NCBI GenBank assembly: GCA_019639235.1
Contig: JAHBSG010000025.1
Span: 1 to 58,770 of the forward strand
Reading direction: 5' to 3'
DNA length: 58,770 bases
Source: Acidobacteriota bacterium
Lineage (GTDB): Bacteria; Acidobacteriota; Blastocatellia; Pyrinomonadales; Pyrinomonadaceae
Position 1 is the stretch's first letter. Each line of letters begins with the position of its first letter. Below are positions 1 to 8,550 of this stretch, piece after piece. The translations under genes were made by a program, and so were the position numbers. Under the pieces are notes generated by a model. It was not told the DNA's origin, ran no database searches, and was given only the letters and a program-made list of their open reading frames with translations.

Positions 1-263
1 GTCAGAGGCCCGCACGTCAGTAAGGGCGGTTCATCCGACTTAGATTTCACCCGCCCGTCAACAACACAGGCAGAAACCCGACCTGTAGGGAGGGTGTCTC
101 TTAAAGGATGAAGGATTAAGGATGAATGATGAATCCAGAATCTCCGTGTCAGTAGCCCGCACGTCAGTAAGGGCGGTTCATCCGACTTAGATTTCACCCG
201 CCCGTCAACCACACAGGCAGAAACCCGACCTGTTGGGAGGGTGCCTCTTAAAGGATGAAGGAT
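1..263. repeat. direct repeat pair of about 115 bp
   Basis: Positions 1-117 and about 147-263 are near-identical direct copies differing at a handful of bases. Each begins with the 27-bp element GTCAGAGGCCCGCACGTCAG... and ends near AGGCAGAAACCCGACCTG. The 27-bp head recurs at 41156-41182, at 58168-58194 (inverted) and inside a coding gene at 19627. The AGGCAGAAACCCGACC tail recurs at about 48283-48300, at the broken end of an RHS gene. No open frame here looks real. Confidence 0.85.
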
Positions 264-357
264 GAACGATGAACGATGAACGATGAAGGATGAACGATGA
301 ACGATGAAGGATGAAGGATGAACGATGAAGGATGAAGGATGATGGATGAAGGATGAA
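249..357. repeat. heptanucleotide tandem array (GATGAAN)
   Basis: About fifteen tandem copies of a 7-bp unit, GATGAAC or GATGAAG, follow directly on the second direct repeat. The same unit appears in short form at about 107-132 and 48507-48520. Since 7 is not a multiple of three, all frames drift and the short frames across it are artefacts. Replication slippage is the likely origin. Confidence 0.85.
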
Positions 358-519
358 TGCCGAATCCGAGACCCCTCGATTTCTTCATTTCATATTCCGT
401 GGTTATTTCCCCAACCAACCGACCAACGATCCGATCAACCACCCAATCGGCAAAGAAGAAACCGAAGGCCAACTTTCTCCCTTCTCCCTTATCCTTTATC
501 CTTTCTCCTTTCACCCACC

Positions 520-897
520 CGGCTCAGCCTCCCGTCTTTCCGTCCCGCCACGGAGAGGCAAGCCTCTCCGCAATGCCCACCGGCCAAGCCGAAATTCCCT
601 CCGCGGCTCCGCCGATCTATTTGCGGTGAAGCTCAGCTTCACCGTCGCGTCCCCAACACACCCCGCGGCTCCGCCGCCGGCGGCACAGCCGCATTCTTAT
701 TAGCTGCCTTTCGGAAAAGTGGAACTTTTCCGCAAATAGAGCGGCAAAGCCGCACGAACTGACATCAGACAACCGACAACTGCGATACGCTCCCCCGCCC
801 AACCGCACCGCGGCGAGGCTCGCCTCGCCGGCCCGCCGCCCAAAACAGATCCGGGAGGCTCAGCCTCCCGCCTTTCCGTCCCGCCACGGAGGCAAGC
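520..897. repeat. palindromic GC-rich interspersed fragments
   Basis: This gene-free stretch holds small self-complementary modules such as GAGGCTCAGCCTC and GCGGCTCCGCCGC. A block ending in TTTCCGTCCCGCCACGGAG occurs near 532-552 and again near 872-891. A second block containing GGTGAAGCTCAGCTTCACC at about 626-680 recurs in diverged form at about 1602-1662. They look like REP-type hairpin elements. I see no gene between 1 and about 900. Confidence 0.7.
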
Positions 898-901
898 CCA
901 A

Positions 902-1096
902 ATTCAGACAGAACTTGATCATATTTTGTTTGGTTTTATCGTCGGTGAAGATAAGAAAAATGGAGAGACAGTGTTTCGTTCCGACCCACCATATATTGTG
1001 TTGACATATCGATATCGCCACAATATAGTCTATCGTCGAAGGCAAGCAATGCCGCCCAACCTTTCGAATTACCCATATCAGGCTCCGAAAAATTAA
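902..1096 (+). pseudogene. truncated coding relic, unknown family
   Basis: After the GC-rich repeat ends, base composition drops and one plus-strand frame stays open for 64 codons to a TAA at 1094-1096. The translation is protein-like and includes FRSDPPYIVLTYRYRH. There is no start codon at its left edge: the frame runs straight into the palindromic repeat, so the 5' part looks lost. I do not recognise the family. An antisense frame across the same DNA is also open, so this call is tentative. Confidence 0.3.
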
Positions 1097-1202
1097 AGCG
1101 GCATGCAAGGTGGATTTATTTCTAAACCCTCAGAACGTTCGAAATCATATTCCACCTAGCGGCTTAAATCAAGAGGCAAGAGCCAGGTAGCACAAAAACA
1201 CA

Positions 1203-1430
1203 ATGAGTCGAAAAACACATCATGTTGTTCCAAATCCGCGTGGCGGATGGATCGTTACGCGCGGAGGAGGCAAAAAGGCCTCCCTACACACCGATACGAA
1301 AAAGGAAGCTGTTGATCGCGGGCGAGAGATTAGCCGCAATCAAGGTACCGAGTTCGTGATCCATGGAAAAGACGGCCGGATTCAGCAGTCCGATAGTCAC
1401 GGCAACGATCCTCATCCACCGAAAGGTTAG
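1203..1430 (+). CDS. DUF2188 family protein
   Basis: A 75-residue basic protein of the DUF2188 family, whose function is unknown. It shows the family layout: HHVVPNPRGGWIVTRGGGKK at residues 6-25, a TDTKKEAVDRGREI helix around 30-43, then EFVIHGKDGRI at about 50-60. Length matches the usual 70-80 residues. It stands alone, with an A-rich leader upstream and a good hairpin terminator downstream, so it is probably monocistronic. DUF2188 genes are often found near restriction-modification or mobile loci, and the next gene here is a methyltransferase on the opposite strand. Confidence 0.85.
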   Translation: MSRKTHHVVPNPRGGWIVTRGGGKKASLHTDTKKEAVDRGREISRNQGTEFVIHGKDGRIQQSDSHGNDPHPPKG

Positions 1431-1460
1431 CTGAGGGTTTCGTTTATTTGGAGAATGACA

Positions 1461-1492
1461 AGAGGGTATCGAATTTCGATGCCCTCTCTTTT
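1461..1492 (+). terminator. rho-independent terminator after the DUF2188 gene
   Basis: AGAGGGTATCGAA (1461-1473) pairs with TTCGATGCCCTCT (1475-1487), a 13-bp stem with one G-U pair and a very tight loop, followed by CTTTT. It lies 30 bp after the stop at 1430. Confidence 0.8.
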
Positions 1493-1601
1493 CGACTGAG
1501 ACAGCTAAACGATTCTCGCTACCATCTCTTCTATTAGTCTGAGCAAAGATTAGTCGAACTACGGTCTATTGAAATGTTTTCAGGCCTCGACTGCTTATTT
1601 T

Positions 1602-1667
1602 CGGTGAAGCTCGGCCTCAGCCTCCCCGTCGCGTCCCAACACAACACGCGGCTCCGCCGCCAACCGT
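1602..1667. repeat. GC-rich interspersed repeat, second copy
   Basis: GGTGAAGCTCGGCCTCAGCC followed by CCGTCGCGTCCC and CGCGGCTCCGCCGCC resembles the block at about 626-680. It lies just downstream of the methyltransferase stop at 1704 (minus strand), the only notable content of the 1493-1703 gap. Confidence 0.6.
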
Positions 1668-1703
1668 GTAGCCACGTCTTCTAGAGACTATATTTGACGA
1701 TCG

Positions 1704-2702
1704 TTATTGAGCTTTGCGCAAGACGTGTAGGTATTCGACGGTAGCCGATGCTTTATGATTACGAGCTTCGGTCTTGTCGGCCTTGAATCGTTGATAATTC
1801 GTTTGAATCAGGTCGTACTCGCCATATCGCTCCATAATGCGGCGGACATCTTCGATACTCATCAGACCTTCGTTATTGTACGAGAGAAAAATGTACTCGA
1901 AATTCGCATTCTTGATAATGTCCTCAAAAACATCGGCTACCTTGTTCCGCATACACCACGCCGAACGCTTGTATTCACGCAGACCGGTCTTACCTGAGGG
2001 TACGAATTCATCATACTTAGCAATCGTATTGAGCAAGTGATAATTCGCTCCGTACTGACGGTGATTATACGGCGGATCCATATAGAGAATGTCGCCCTCG
2101 ATCTTACGGATCAACTCGTTCGCGTCCTCATTGAATATGTCATGCTCAGCGTCGTTGAGATCATAGTTTGGAATCTCGAGGCGAAGTTCCTTTTGTGCAG
2201 TCTTCTTCAAATGCTTGAGAAAAGCACCATACACACTGGCCGTGTTCGCAACCGCGTCGGCGGCTTCGAGAAGACTCGTAAGAAACAGAAAATACAAACG
2301 ATCATCAATTTCTTCATTGGAAAACCAACGTTCGATTCGCATGCGTATCGCATCGATCCGCATACTGTTTTCGTCGCTGAAGTACTGACGTCCGCTACCA
2401 CCTCCTAAGCAGTAATTTCGGAATATAAAGCCTTTTTCGCCATTCAAACGATTCAACTCGATTAGATGAGGCAGGTAATCGAGCTTGGTATGGTTCCCGA
2501 TGTAGTGTTTGTTTAAGACAAAACTATAGTATTCGGCGTCGTTTGCAATTATCTTCTTCGAGCTGCGCTTGAAAGCTCGGCCAACCGCCCCGGTTCCGGC
2601 GAAGATGTCACAAATCACCTTGCCACTTGCTCCGCTAACCACGCCTTCAATTGAAGAAGTTATGAACTGCGTTAGCCTATATTTCGATCCGATGTAGTTC
2701 AT
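1704..2702 (-). CDS. D12-class (Dam/FokI-like) DNA adenine N6-methyltransferase
   Basis: About 332 residues. It begins MNYIGSKYRL, the hallmark N-terminus of D12-class adenine methyltransferases. Motif I (ICDIFAGTGAVGRAFK) lies around residues 30-45 and the catalytic DPPY motif (ILYMDPPYNHRQYG) around 205-218. I chose the ATG at 2700-2702 because it overlaps the upstream stop as ATGA, implying translational coupling; a start at 2741 would add 13 residues unlike the family. It is the last gene of a three-gene operon (methyltransferase, candidate nuclease, methyltransferase). Inference: it protects one strand of an asymmetric site. Confidence 0.88.
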   Translation of the reverse strand: MNYIGSKYRLTQFITSSIEGVVSGASGKVICDIFAGTGAVGRAFKRSSKKIIANDAEYYSFVLNKHYIGNHTKLDYLPHLIELNRLNGEKGFIFRNYCLGGGSGRQYFSDENSMRIDAIRMRIERWFSNEEIDDRLYFLFLTSLLEAADAVANTASVYGAFLKHLKKTAQKELRLEIPNYDLNDAEHDIFNEDANELIRKIEGDILYMDPPYNHRQYGANYHLLNTIAKYDEFVPSGKTGLREYKRSAWCMRNKVADVFEDIIKNANFEYIFLSYNNEGLMSIEDVRRIMERYGEYDLIQTNYQRFKADKTEARNHKASATVEYLHVLRKAQ

Positions 2703-3607
2703 ACGCCGTCCTCGTCCGTCGAAAGCAAGATCATAAAGCACTTTACCTTGTAGGTCTTTGTTCCTTGCGTCTTGTGTGCATAGTCGAATGTGATTTCGAT
2801 CGGTTCCTGCAAATCGGTACTTTCAACAGTTCGTGCAATTGTTTCGATTGAGACATCTTCGTCTAGATATACCACAAGTAATCGGCTATCTGCGCCGAAC
2901 CGACCTTCATCCTGATATCGATACAAATATTCTGCGACTTTCTCAGGATTGCTGAGGGCGACTGATTTCCAGTTCTCACTAAATTCCCGCTTGAATTCAT
3001 TCGTCGGACTTTTTGCAACTTTTTGGTCGAAGGACTCACCATTAATGAAGAAATCGACTGACCTTCTGTGGTTTAAGGTCGGTAGTATATTCTTGTTCTT
3101 CTCGAAAATCAGGGTCTCGATGAAATCGTTCCTTACAGTATTGATTTCTTTAATTCTCCGGTACTTTACTGCAGCGACCTTAACTTTCTCGTCCTTTGCA
3201 AATCCTGAAATTCCCTCCGAGTTTACTCGCTGTACAAAGCCATCAAAGTCGCCTTGGGAAAATGGCCAAGCGATATGCCCTAATTGAATACTCTGCCATT
3301 CCTCAAGGAGTACTTTCATCGAGCTGTATGAGTCCTTCCCTGACTCGTACTTTTTCGTTCTTGTGAACATTTCGCGGACAATATCAATGCTCGCTTCGTA
3401 ATCCCAGTGTTCCACAATTTTGGACCAGATTTCAGAGTTCGATAGATCAACGCGTTTCTGTCCGGCATTTGCACCGCGGGTTATTGTCCGTTCGGGCAAT
3501 TCAAAGCCCTTGAGTTTTTGAAGTTCAAGCAAAAACTCAATTGCCTGTTCCGCATTTCCAAAAATTTTTTTTGCGGCATCCGTTGAAAAATTGTTCTTGA
3601 TGTTCAT
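2699..3607 (-). CDS. candidate type II restriction endonuclease
   Basis: 302 residues, not assigned to a known family. It sits between two DNA methyltransferase genes, 13 bp after the first and overlapping the second by ATGA, the place expected for the cognate nuclease. A plausible PD-(D/E)xK site is visible: D185, then D194-Q195-K196 within SVDFFINGESFDQKVAKS, preceded by an acidic helix around E164-E169. The N-terminal half is helical and charged. The nuclease role rests on position plus this motif only; a specificity or regulatory subunit is possible. Confidence 0.6.
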   Translation of the reverse strand: MNIKNNFSTDAAKKIFGNAEQAIEFLLELQKLKGFELPERTITRGANAGQKRVDLSNSEIWSKIVEHWDYEASIDIVREMFTRTKKYESGKDSYSSMKVLLEEWQSIQLGHIAWPFSQGDFDGFVQRVNSEGISGFAKDEKVKVAAVKYRRIKEINTVRNDFIETLIFEKNKNILPTLNHRRSVDFFINGESFDQKVAKSPTNEFKREFSENWKSVALSNPEKVAEYLYRYQDEGRFGADSRLLVVYLDEDVSIETIARTVESTDLQEPIEITFDYAHKTQGTKTYKVKCFMILLSTDEDGV

Positions 3608-3620
3608 TTCGTTTCGCGAC

Positions 3621-4421
3621 TTAACCTAACTTTTTGAAGAGAAAAATATACTCGTGTTTGAAGATAAAATAATCACTTCGAAGGGCCCGAATCTTCCAAA
3701 TGCCGTTCTGCCCGATTTTTCCGCGATTGCCTTCGATATTCTTTACGATGATTCCTTTCAATTTTACTTTGAAATTACGTTTGATCATATCCATCGTGTA
3801 AAAGCCCAGGGGAAGGACTTCGCTATTCTTGTAAACGTCGCCGATGACTATCCCAAAATATCGGTCCTTGTCCAAAAATCTCAAAATGTTACCGCAAACG
3901 ATTTTGAAAGACTCGACAAACTCCTTGATATCGCCAATCTGTGAAAGGTCCTCCGGGTCATCCGTGAACTTCACAATGTCCATATACGGCGGGTGCATCA
4001 AAACAAACTGTGCGGATGTCACCCTCAGCTTTTTAAGACCCTCATTGACTGTCGTGTCAACATCAGAACCGTCCCGGGAATTGCATCTGGAGATGAAGTA
4101 GTCTGGATCGTCGCCGGAAATATCTATCTTCGAACGGACGTACTCGATAACCTCTTGATTTATATCAAGGCCAACATATTTTCGCCGGAGTTCTTCGCAT
4201 TCAAAAAGTGTTGTTCCGCTGCCCATAAAAGGTTCGAGTACCACCTCGTTAGCTTTTGTGTAACGGCGAATCAACTGATTCGGTATCTGCGGAATAAAGT
4301 TTCCGTGATAGATATTCTTATGCTTGCCTGTCTTAGCCCGTTCGCCGATCAGCCAAAGAGAATCGGTGTTGATATCGAGATCGCGCCAGTTCTCGAGATC
4401 AAGATCGTTAAATCGTCCCAT
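3621..4421 (-). CDS. N4/N6 DNA methyltransferase of a restriction-modification system
   Basis: 266 residues. The AdoMet-binding motif I (EPFMGSGTT) is at residues 63-71, with an upstream PNQLIRRYTK segment resembling motif X. The catalytic motif reads HPPY at 143-146 in LMHPPYMDIVKF rather than the usual DPPY or SPPY. HPPY variants occur among amino-methyltransferases, so it is probably active. It is the first gene of the operon. With the downstream D12 enzyme this gives two unrelated methyltransferases, as in systems recognising non-palindromic sites, where each strand needs its own enzyme. Confidence 0.82.
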   Translation of the reverse strand: MGRFNDLDLENWRDLDINTDSLWLIGERAKTGKHKNIYHGNFIPQIPNQLIRRYTKANEVVLEPFMGSGTTLFECEELRRKYVGLDINQEVIEYVRSKIDISGDDPDYFISRCNSRDGSDVDTTVNEGLKKLRVTSAQFVLMHPPYMDIVKFTDDPEDLSQIGDIKEFVESFKIVCGNILRFLDKDRYFGIVIGDVYKNSEVLPLGFYTMDMIKRNFKVKLKGIIVKNIEGNRGKIGQNGIWKIRALRSDYFIFKHEYIFLFKKLG

Positions 4422-4863
4422 ATGCGCTTAAAGGATGTACCAATTGGCTTCTCAATTCAAATAAGGACGTTGATCGGCGGATCCGCGATCGGGTTATTGG
4501 CCGTTCGGAGAGGTGAGGCTTTCAGCATCGCGAGGCGGCGGGGCCGGGTTTGGGTCGTGGATCGGAGGGCGGGTGGAAATTTCTCTTGACCTGTGTGTTG
4601 TGTTCGTGCTACGGTTGTTTTGGTGTAGGATGCCGGACACAGGTTGGGGTTTTGGGGTTGGCGGCGGCGGGCCGGCGAGTGCGACGGCTCGGAAATGAGT
4701 ATCAAACCCGATACGAATATAGGCATTCGACACGATATTATAGGCATCTGGGGCAAATGTGTTATGGGCGGCGGCGATAAGATCAAAGGCTTCCGGGGCA
4801 ATTATCCGGCACCGCGGGCTGCGCTCGCGGGCTTTGGAGCTCCCGGCAGCCGCCTCTGCCAAG

Positions 4864-4962
4864 TGTTTCACATGTTTCAGTTGTTTCACGTGTTTCAGCC
4901 GTTTCACGTGTTTCATCTGTTTCAGCCGTTTCTGAAACACTCACTCCCCGCAAAAAATGAAA
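4864..4962 (-). repeat. 9-bp periodic array (GTTTCANNN) with conserved head
   Basis: Eight tandem 9-mers GTTTCANNN run from 4864 to about 4935, followed by a shared edge AAAAAATGAAACACCGG at about 4951-4968. Read on the minus strand the edge is CCGGTGTTTCATTTTTTGC. The same head plus array occurs at about 40270-40440 (+), 49255-49350 (-) and 57882-57988 (+). Confidence 0.75.
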
Positions 4963-4971
4963 CACCGGGAA

Positions 4972-5070
4972 TTTCGAATTCCGGGACTCAAGACTTTCTA
5001 CCACCCCGTCCGCCGCAGCGGCGTCCACCCCTCCTTATCAAGGAGGGGAGCTTTCGGAATTCGGAATTCC
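4972..5070 (-). repeat. interspersed repeat with a CCCCTCCTT palindrome
   Basis: Contains the palindrome CCCCTCCTTATCAAGGAGGGG next to GGACTC and CCACCCCGTCCGCC. Inverted copies lie at about 40990-41070 and 58013-58100, each with flanking GAATTCCGAATTCC and GAGTCCCGGC boxes. Three copies in one window point to a genome-wide mobile repeat. Confidence 0.8.
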
Positions 5071-5228
5071 CCGCCTCGGCCAAAAAAGCTTTACCTTTTT
5101 CGGGTTTCGGGTTAAACTTTTCGGCAGTCGAAGCAACCCCGAGCGGGAGGTACACCATCATAGGCTCCAAGGATTTTCCAAACTCCAGTTCCGAACTTTT
5201 AGCACGCGACCTCTTTACGGGAGCTTCT

Positions 5229-5900
5229 ATGGAATCAAACTCCGCCGCGGCGGCCCTGGAAGGCGATCTGGTACTAGGTTTAGACGAGTCTGCTCGGTTA
5301 GGCTCGGCTCCGGCTTCGTTGCCGGGCCGGGTAGAGTTTTTTGATTCGGACACTTCGGACCTCGACCTCGCCCGCCTCGCTTCGGAAGGCGACCTCTCGG
5401 CATTTGAGCTGATCTACAACCGGCACAACCGCCGGGTCTATTCGCTCTGCCTGCGGATGACCGCGAGCCAGACCGAGGCCGAGGACCTGACGCAAGAGGT
5501 CTTTATCCAGCTCTTCCGCAAGATCGGCAGCTTCCGCGGCGATTCGGCATTTTCGACATGGCTTCACCGGATGACGGTCAACCAGTGCCTGATGCACTTC
5601 CGCAAACGGAGCGTCAAAAGCGAGAAGACCAGCGAGGACGGCGACGTTCCCGAGCAGGCCGTTGTCGGCTCGCAAAACCCGGGCCGGATGCAGGTCGTTG
5701 ACCGCATCGCCCTTAAGAACGCGGTCGCCGGGCTCCCGGATGGCTACAAGAAGGTTTTTCTCCTACACGACGTCCAAGGTTACGAGCATGAGGAAGTTGC
5801 CCGCCGGCTCGGGATCTCGGTTGGCACCTCGAAATCTCAGCTCCATAAGGCCCGGCTTAAGCTCCGCGGCCTGCTCCAAAAAGAGAACTCGTCGGCATAG
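5229..5900 (+). CDS. ECF-subfamily RNA polymerase sigma factor
   Basis: About 223 residues from the ATG at 5229. Sigma region 2 covers roughly residues 40-120 ([55 protein letters not shown]). Region 4 covers about 155-215 ([39 protein letters not shown]). There is no long region 3, as expected for an ECF factor. The first ~40 residues are Ser/Ala/Asp-rich and not conserved. A zinc-finger anti-sigma gene follows, then two exported DUF4097 genes, so it probably drives an envelope-stress regulon and may autoregulate. An internal start nearer region 2 remains possible. Confidence 0.9.
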   Translation: MESNSAAAALEGDLVLGLDESARLGSAPASLPGRVEFFDSDTSDLDLARLASEGDLSAFELIYNRHNRRVYSLCLRMTASQTEAEDLTQEVFIQLFRKIGSFRGDSAFSTWLHRMTVNQCLMHFRKRSVKSEKTSEDGDVPEQAVVGSQNPGRMQVVDRIALKNAVAGLPDGYKKVFLLHDVQGYEHEEVARRLGISVGTSKSQLHKARLKLRGLLQKENSSA

Positions 5901-6051
5901 GCGTTCCTTGGGCCCGGAATATCCTGCACTACCGGTCAGGAACGCTACTTTTGTGCCGATTTTTCAACGCTTTGGACTTCCGCGGGGCAACCAATCAAGG
6001 CCGCGGACAATCTATATGGGTTGAGAAGAACAAGACCGTTTGGCACCGGCA

Positions 6052-6774
6052 ATGAACTGCACAGATTTCCAAAACGAGATGAGCCGTTACCTGGACGGCG
6101 ACCTTGAGCCGCAGCGAGCGGTCGAGGCCGGGCTCCATCTCGGCGATTGCGAGCCCTGTGCGAGGTCGTTCGAGGAATTTTCGCTGATGCTTGATTCCTG
6201 CCGCGGCATCGAGATAGACGAAGAGGTGCCGCCGAATGCCGAAGCACTCTGGTGCCGTATCAGCAACGTCATCGAGACCGAGAGTGCCGCCGAGAAACGC
6301 ATCGAGCAGAAGGCCGAGCCCGTTCGCCGTTGGAATTTCTCGTTCGGACAGGCGTTTGCGGCATTCGCCGGTATCGCACTCGTCAGCTCTCTGCTGACCG
6401 TAGTCGCGGTCCGCAACTATCTCGAACCGGCAGCCGAGGACATGGTGACTCGTTCGGCCGAGACCGAAACAACGTTCGAACGGTTTCTTAGCCGCGTTGG
6501 GCTTTCAGAATCGCCCCGCGAGGCACGCGAACGCCGTATTCGCGAGCAGCAGGCCGCGATCGATTATTGGGACAAGCGTGTCCGAGCCCGCCGTGCCCAA
6601 TGGGATCAAAGGATGCAGCAGGCCTTTGACCGGAATCTTCGCGAGATCGATCAGGCCGTAACCGAATATACCCGGACGCTCGAACACAATCCGGACGATT
6701 CGCTCTCCGTGGAGATGCTCGATGCGGCACTTAACGATAAAATGAATTTGCTAAGGCAGTTTTCCGAGCTTTAG
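6052..6774 (+). CDS. anti-sigma factor with zinc-finger domain, single-pass membrane protein
   Basis: 240 residues from ATG 6052. An N-terminal zf-HC2/ZAS zinc finger has C3 then H29-x3-C33-x2-C36. One membrane helix lies at about residues 95-118 (AFAAFAGIALVSSLLTVVAV). A periplasmic part rich in Arg/Gln/Glu helices follows (about 130-240), probably coiled coil. It presumably sequesters the ECF factor encoded 151 bp upstream and releases it on an envelope signal sensed by the coiled-coil part. A TTG at 6040 would add four residues; ATG 6052 is preferred because anti-sigma factors of this type typically begin MNC-x-D/E-F. Confidence 0.88.
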   Translation: MNCTDFQNEMSRYLDGDLEPQRAVEAGLHLGDCEPCARSFEEFSLMLDSCRGIEIDEEVPPNAEALWCRISNVIETESAAEKRIEQKAEPVRRWNFSFGQAFAAFAGIALVSSLLTVVAVRNYLEPAAEDMVTRSAETETTFERFLSRVGLSESPREARERRIREQQAAIDYWDKRVRARRAQWDQRMQQAFDRNLREIDQAVTEYTRTLEHNPDDSLSVEMLDAALNDKMNLLRQFSEL

Positions 6775-6783
6775 CCTCACAAC

Positions 6784-7563
6784 GTGACCCGAAGTTTCTT
6801 TTACATTTTCACCATCGGCGGGCAAAGCGGGGCTGCAAAGGTGATCCTCACCGGCGTGGTCTTTCTTCTTTTGGTGTTCGCTCCGTTCGCCAACGGACAG
6901 CGGCGTTTCTCGCGCAGCTTTCCGGCGAACAACGACGTCCGCATCGAGCTTCTGAACCGCTCGGGCACGGTTACGGTCGAAGGCTGGAACCGGCAGGAGG
7001 TCAATGTATCGGCATTTCTCGAGCCGCCGGTCGCTGCCATCGAGCCGAGGGTCGCCAACGGCACGATCTACATCAATCTGGTCAAAGACAATCAAGGCCG
7101 GGGCGAGGTCGGCAGCGTTAACTTCACCGTCCGCGTGCCGTTCACCTCTAGCGTTGACATCGAAACACTTGTCGGCAACCTGATCGTTTCAAACATTCGC
7201 GGCGGCCTGCTCCGTGCTCACATTACCAGCGAGGGCGACATTACGCTGACCAACATCGGTGCCCGGGCTGTTTCGGCACAGAACGGCATTGGCGACATTT
7301 TTTACGACGGCACGATCACCTCGGGCGGCAGCTATCGCTTCCAGTCGGTCCGCGGCAACATAAACCTCCGCATTCCGTTCAGTTCGTCGTTCAAACTCGT
7401 CGCGACGGCACCATCTACAAGGAACATCTCTCTGGGCGCTCTTGCCAACACGAACATGAGCTATGCCGGTGACGGCCGGCGTGTTGTCGGACGCGTCGGT
7501 GATGGCAGCGCGACCATCTCCGTAACGAATCAACGCGGCAACATCTCCTTCATCAGCCGTTAG
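6784..7563 (+). CDS. exported DUF4097 (putative adhesin) protein
   Basis: 259 residues from a GTG start 9 bp after the anti-sigma stop, so almost certainly co-transcribed. A hydrophobic export segment (KVILTGVVFLLLVFAPFANG) lies around residues 19-38. A long beta-rich repeat follows, typical of DUF4097 beta-helices: VRIELLNRSGTVTVEGWNRQ, then recurring SVDIETLVGNLIVSNIRGG and GNINLRIP turns. The family's biochemical role is unknown; such proteins commonly sit beside ECF or PspC-type envelope-stress genes. Some of the N-terminal 18 residues may be spurious, since a second GTG exists at 6841. Confidence 0.82.
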   Translation: MTRSFFYIFTIGGQSGAAKVILTGVVFLLLVFAPFANGQRRFSRSFPANNDVRIELLNRSGTVTVEGWNRQEVNVSAFLEPPVAAIEPRVANGTIYINLVKDNQGRGEVGSVNFTVRVPFTSSVDIETLVGNLIVSNIRGGLLRAHITSEGDITLTNIGARAVSAQNGIGDIFYDGTITSGGSYRFQSVRGNINLRIPFSSSFKLVATAPSTRNISLGALANTNMSYAGDGRRVVGRVGDGSATISVTNQRGNISFISR

Positions 7564-7644
7564 GCGAATGGAAAAACATTGCTTTTCTTGGCAAGGAACG
7601 CGTAAGATAGCAAAGGCCGCTCTTCCAGCCCACCTGATAACGCA

Positions 7645-8487
7645 ATGAAAATAAAACACCTAGCGATAGCCGCACTTCTTTTCGCTCTTTTTGCTACTGC
7701 AGCCGAGGCCCAGCTTTTGAAGCGTACGATCTACAAGAACGACCGCTTTGATTTCGGCGTGGGCGGTACGATCGAGATCACCGGGGCTCCGATGGGCTCC
7801 ATTCGCGTTGAAGGCTGGGCGAACCGAGAGGTGCAACTTGAGGCCGAGATCGAGATTCAGGCACCGACCGAAGCGGACCTCGACCGGCTCGAAAAGGTAA
7901 CGGGCTTTGTCCTGCAGGAATCGCTCGGCCGGACCGGGATCACCTCGGTCGGCCCGCATGACAAAAAATCCGTCCGGAAACTTGATAAGAAATTCCCGAA
8001 GGCCCTTTACGGAATGCCGGTCCGGATAAACTACGTCGTCCGCGTCCCGAAATTTTCAGACATTCTGATAAACGGCGGCAAAGGAGCTCTTCACATCTCC
8101 GGCATCGACGGCATGCTTCGCGTCAACTACATCGAATCCGACGCAAAAATCGACCTCGTTGGCGGCGGAATTCAGGCGACTCTCGGCGCCGGCACGCTTG
8201 ATATCACCATCCCGAGCCGAAGCTGGCGTGGGCGATTTGCCGATGTTTCGGTCGCCAGCGGCACCATCGACCTAAAACTTCCCGCCGGGCTGAATGCTCA
8301 ATTTGACGGCTCGATCCTCCGCACCGGCAAGATCGAGAACGGCTACGAAGGCTTCAAGCCCCGCAACCGCAACGGCCAATTCACCGAGCGTTCGATCGCC
8401 GCTACGGCCGGCTCCGGTACGATCCCGCTCAAGTTCACCGTCGGCGACGGCACGCTCATGATCAAGCAATTCGACCCGTCGCGTTGA
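7645..8487 (+). CDS. exported DUF4097-like protein, paralogue of the preceding gene
   Basis: 280 residues with a clear signal peptide (MKIKHLAIAALLFALFATAA, cut near AEA-Q). The mature part again has beta-helical repeats: GTIEITGAPMGSIRVEGWAN, RVNYIESDAKIDLVGGGIQA and VASGTIDLKLPAG. It resembles the upstream gene in fold and position, including the VEGW strand, so a tandem duplication is likely. It is last in the sigma, anti-sigma, DUF4097, DUF4097 set and is followed by a strong hairpin that also abuts the next gene. Substrate or partner unknown. Confidence 0.8.
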   Translation: MKIKHLAIAALLFALFATAAEAQLLKRTIYKNDRFDFGVGGTIEITGAPMGSIRVEGWANREVQLEAEIEIQAPTEADLDRLEKVTGFVLQESLGRTGITSVGPHDKKSVRKLDKKFPKALYGMPVRINYVVRVPKFSDILINGGKGALHISGIDGMLRVNYIESDAKIDLVGGGIQATLGAGTLDITIPSRSWRGRFADVSVASGTIDLKLPAGLNAQFDGSILRTGKIENGYEGFKPRNRNGQFTERSIAATAGSGTIPLKFTVGDGTLMIKQFDPSR

Positions 8488-8513
8488 GTTCGCCGCAACT
8501 TAATTAACGAAAG

Positions 8514-8548
8514 AAATAGTGATAACGTAATCGTCGTTATCACTATTT
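8514..8548 (+). terminator. perfect 14-bp hairpin abutting the dcd start codon
   Basis: AAATAGTGATAACG (8514-8527) pairs perfectly with CGTTATCACTATTT (8535-8548) around a 7-nt loop, followed by TT and then the dcd ATG at 8551. It is 26 bp after the upstream stop, so it works as a terminator for the sigma operon. As its 3' arm ends two bases before the next start, it could also act as an operator or translational control element. Confidence 0.75.
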
Positions 8549-8550
8549 TT

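Larger units (their letters stand above)
4422..5228. other. gene-free spacer with three repeat types
   Basis: This 0.8-kb gap separates the restriction-modification operon (reading left) from the sigma factor (reading right). Its left part must hold the R-M promoter; no clear -35/-10 pair was recognised. From 4864 on it is repeats (listed separately). The sigma-factor frame stays open leftwards to about 4644 across these repeats, but this part encodes only repeat-derived sequence and is not taken as gene. Confidence 0.6.

Noticed and set aside
860..1108. Minus-strand gene across 860-1108
   Set aside because: It includes repeat sequence at one end and has no ribosome site; the plus-strand relic frame is more protein-like.
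3993..4589. Plus-strand gene opposite the methyltransferase
   Set aside because: It is antisense to conserved motifs I and HPPY of a clear methyltransferase.
4644..5228. N-terminal extension of the sigma factor
   Set aside because: It would translate the 9-bp array and the palindrome repeat; ECF factors do not have such a region.
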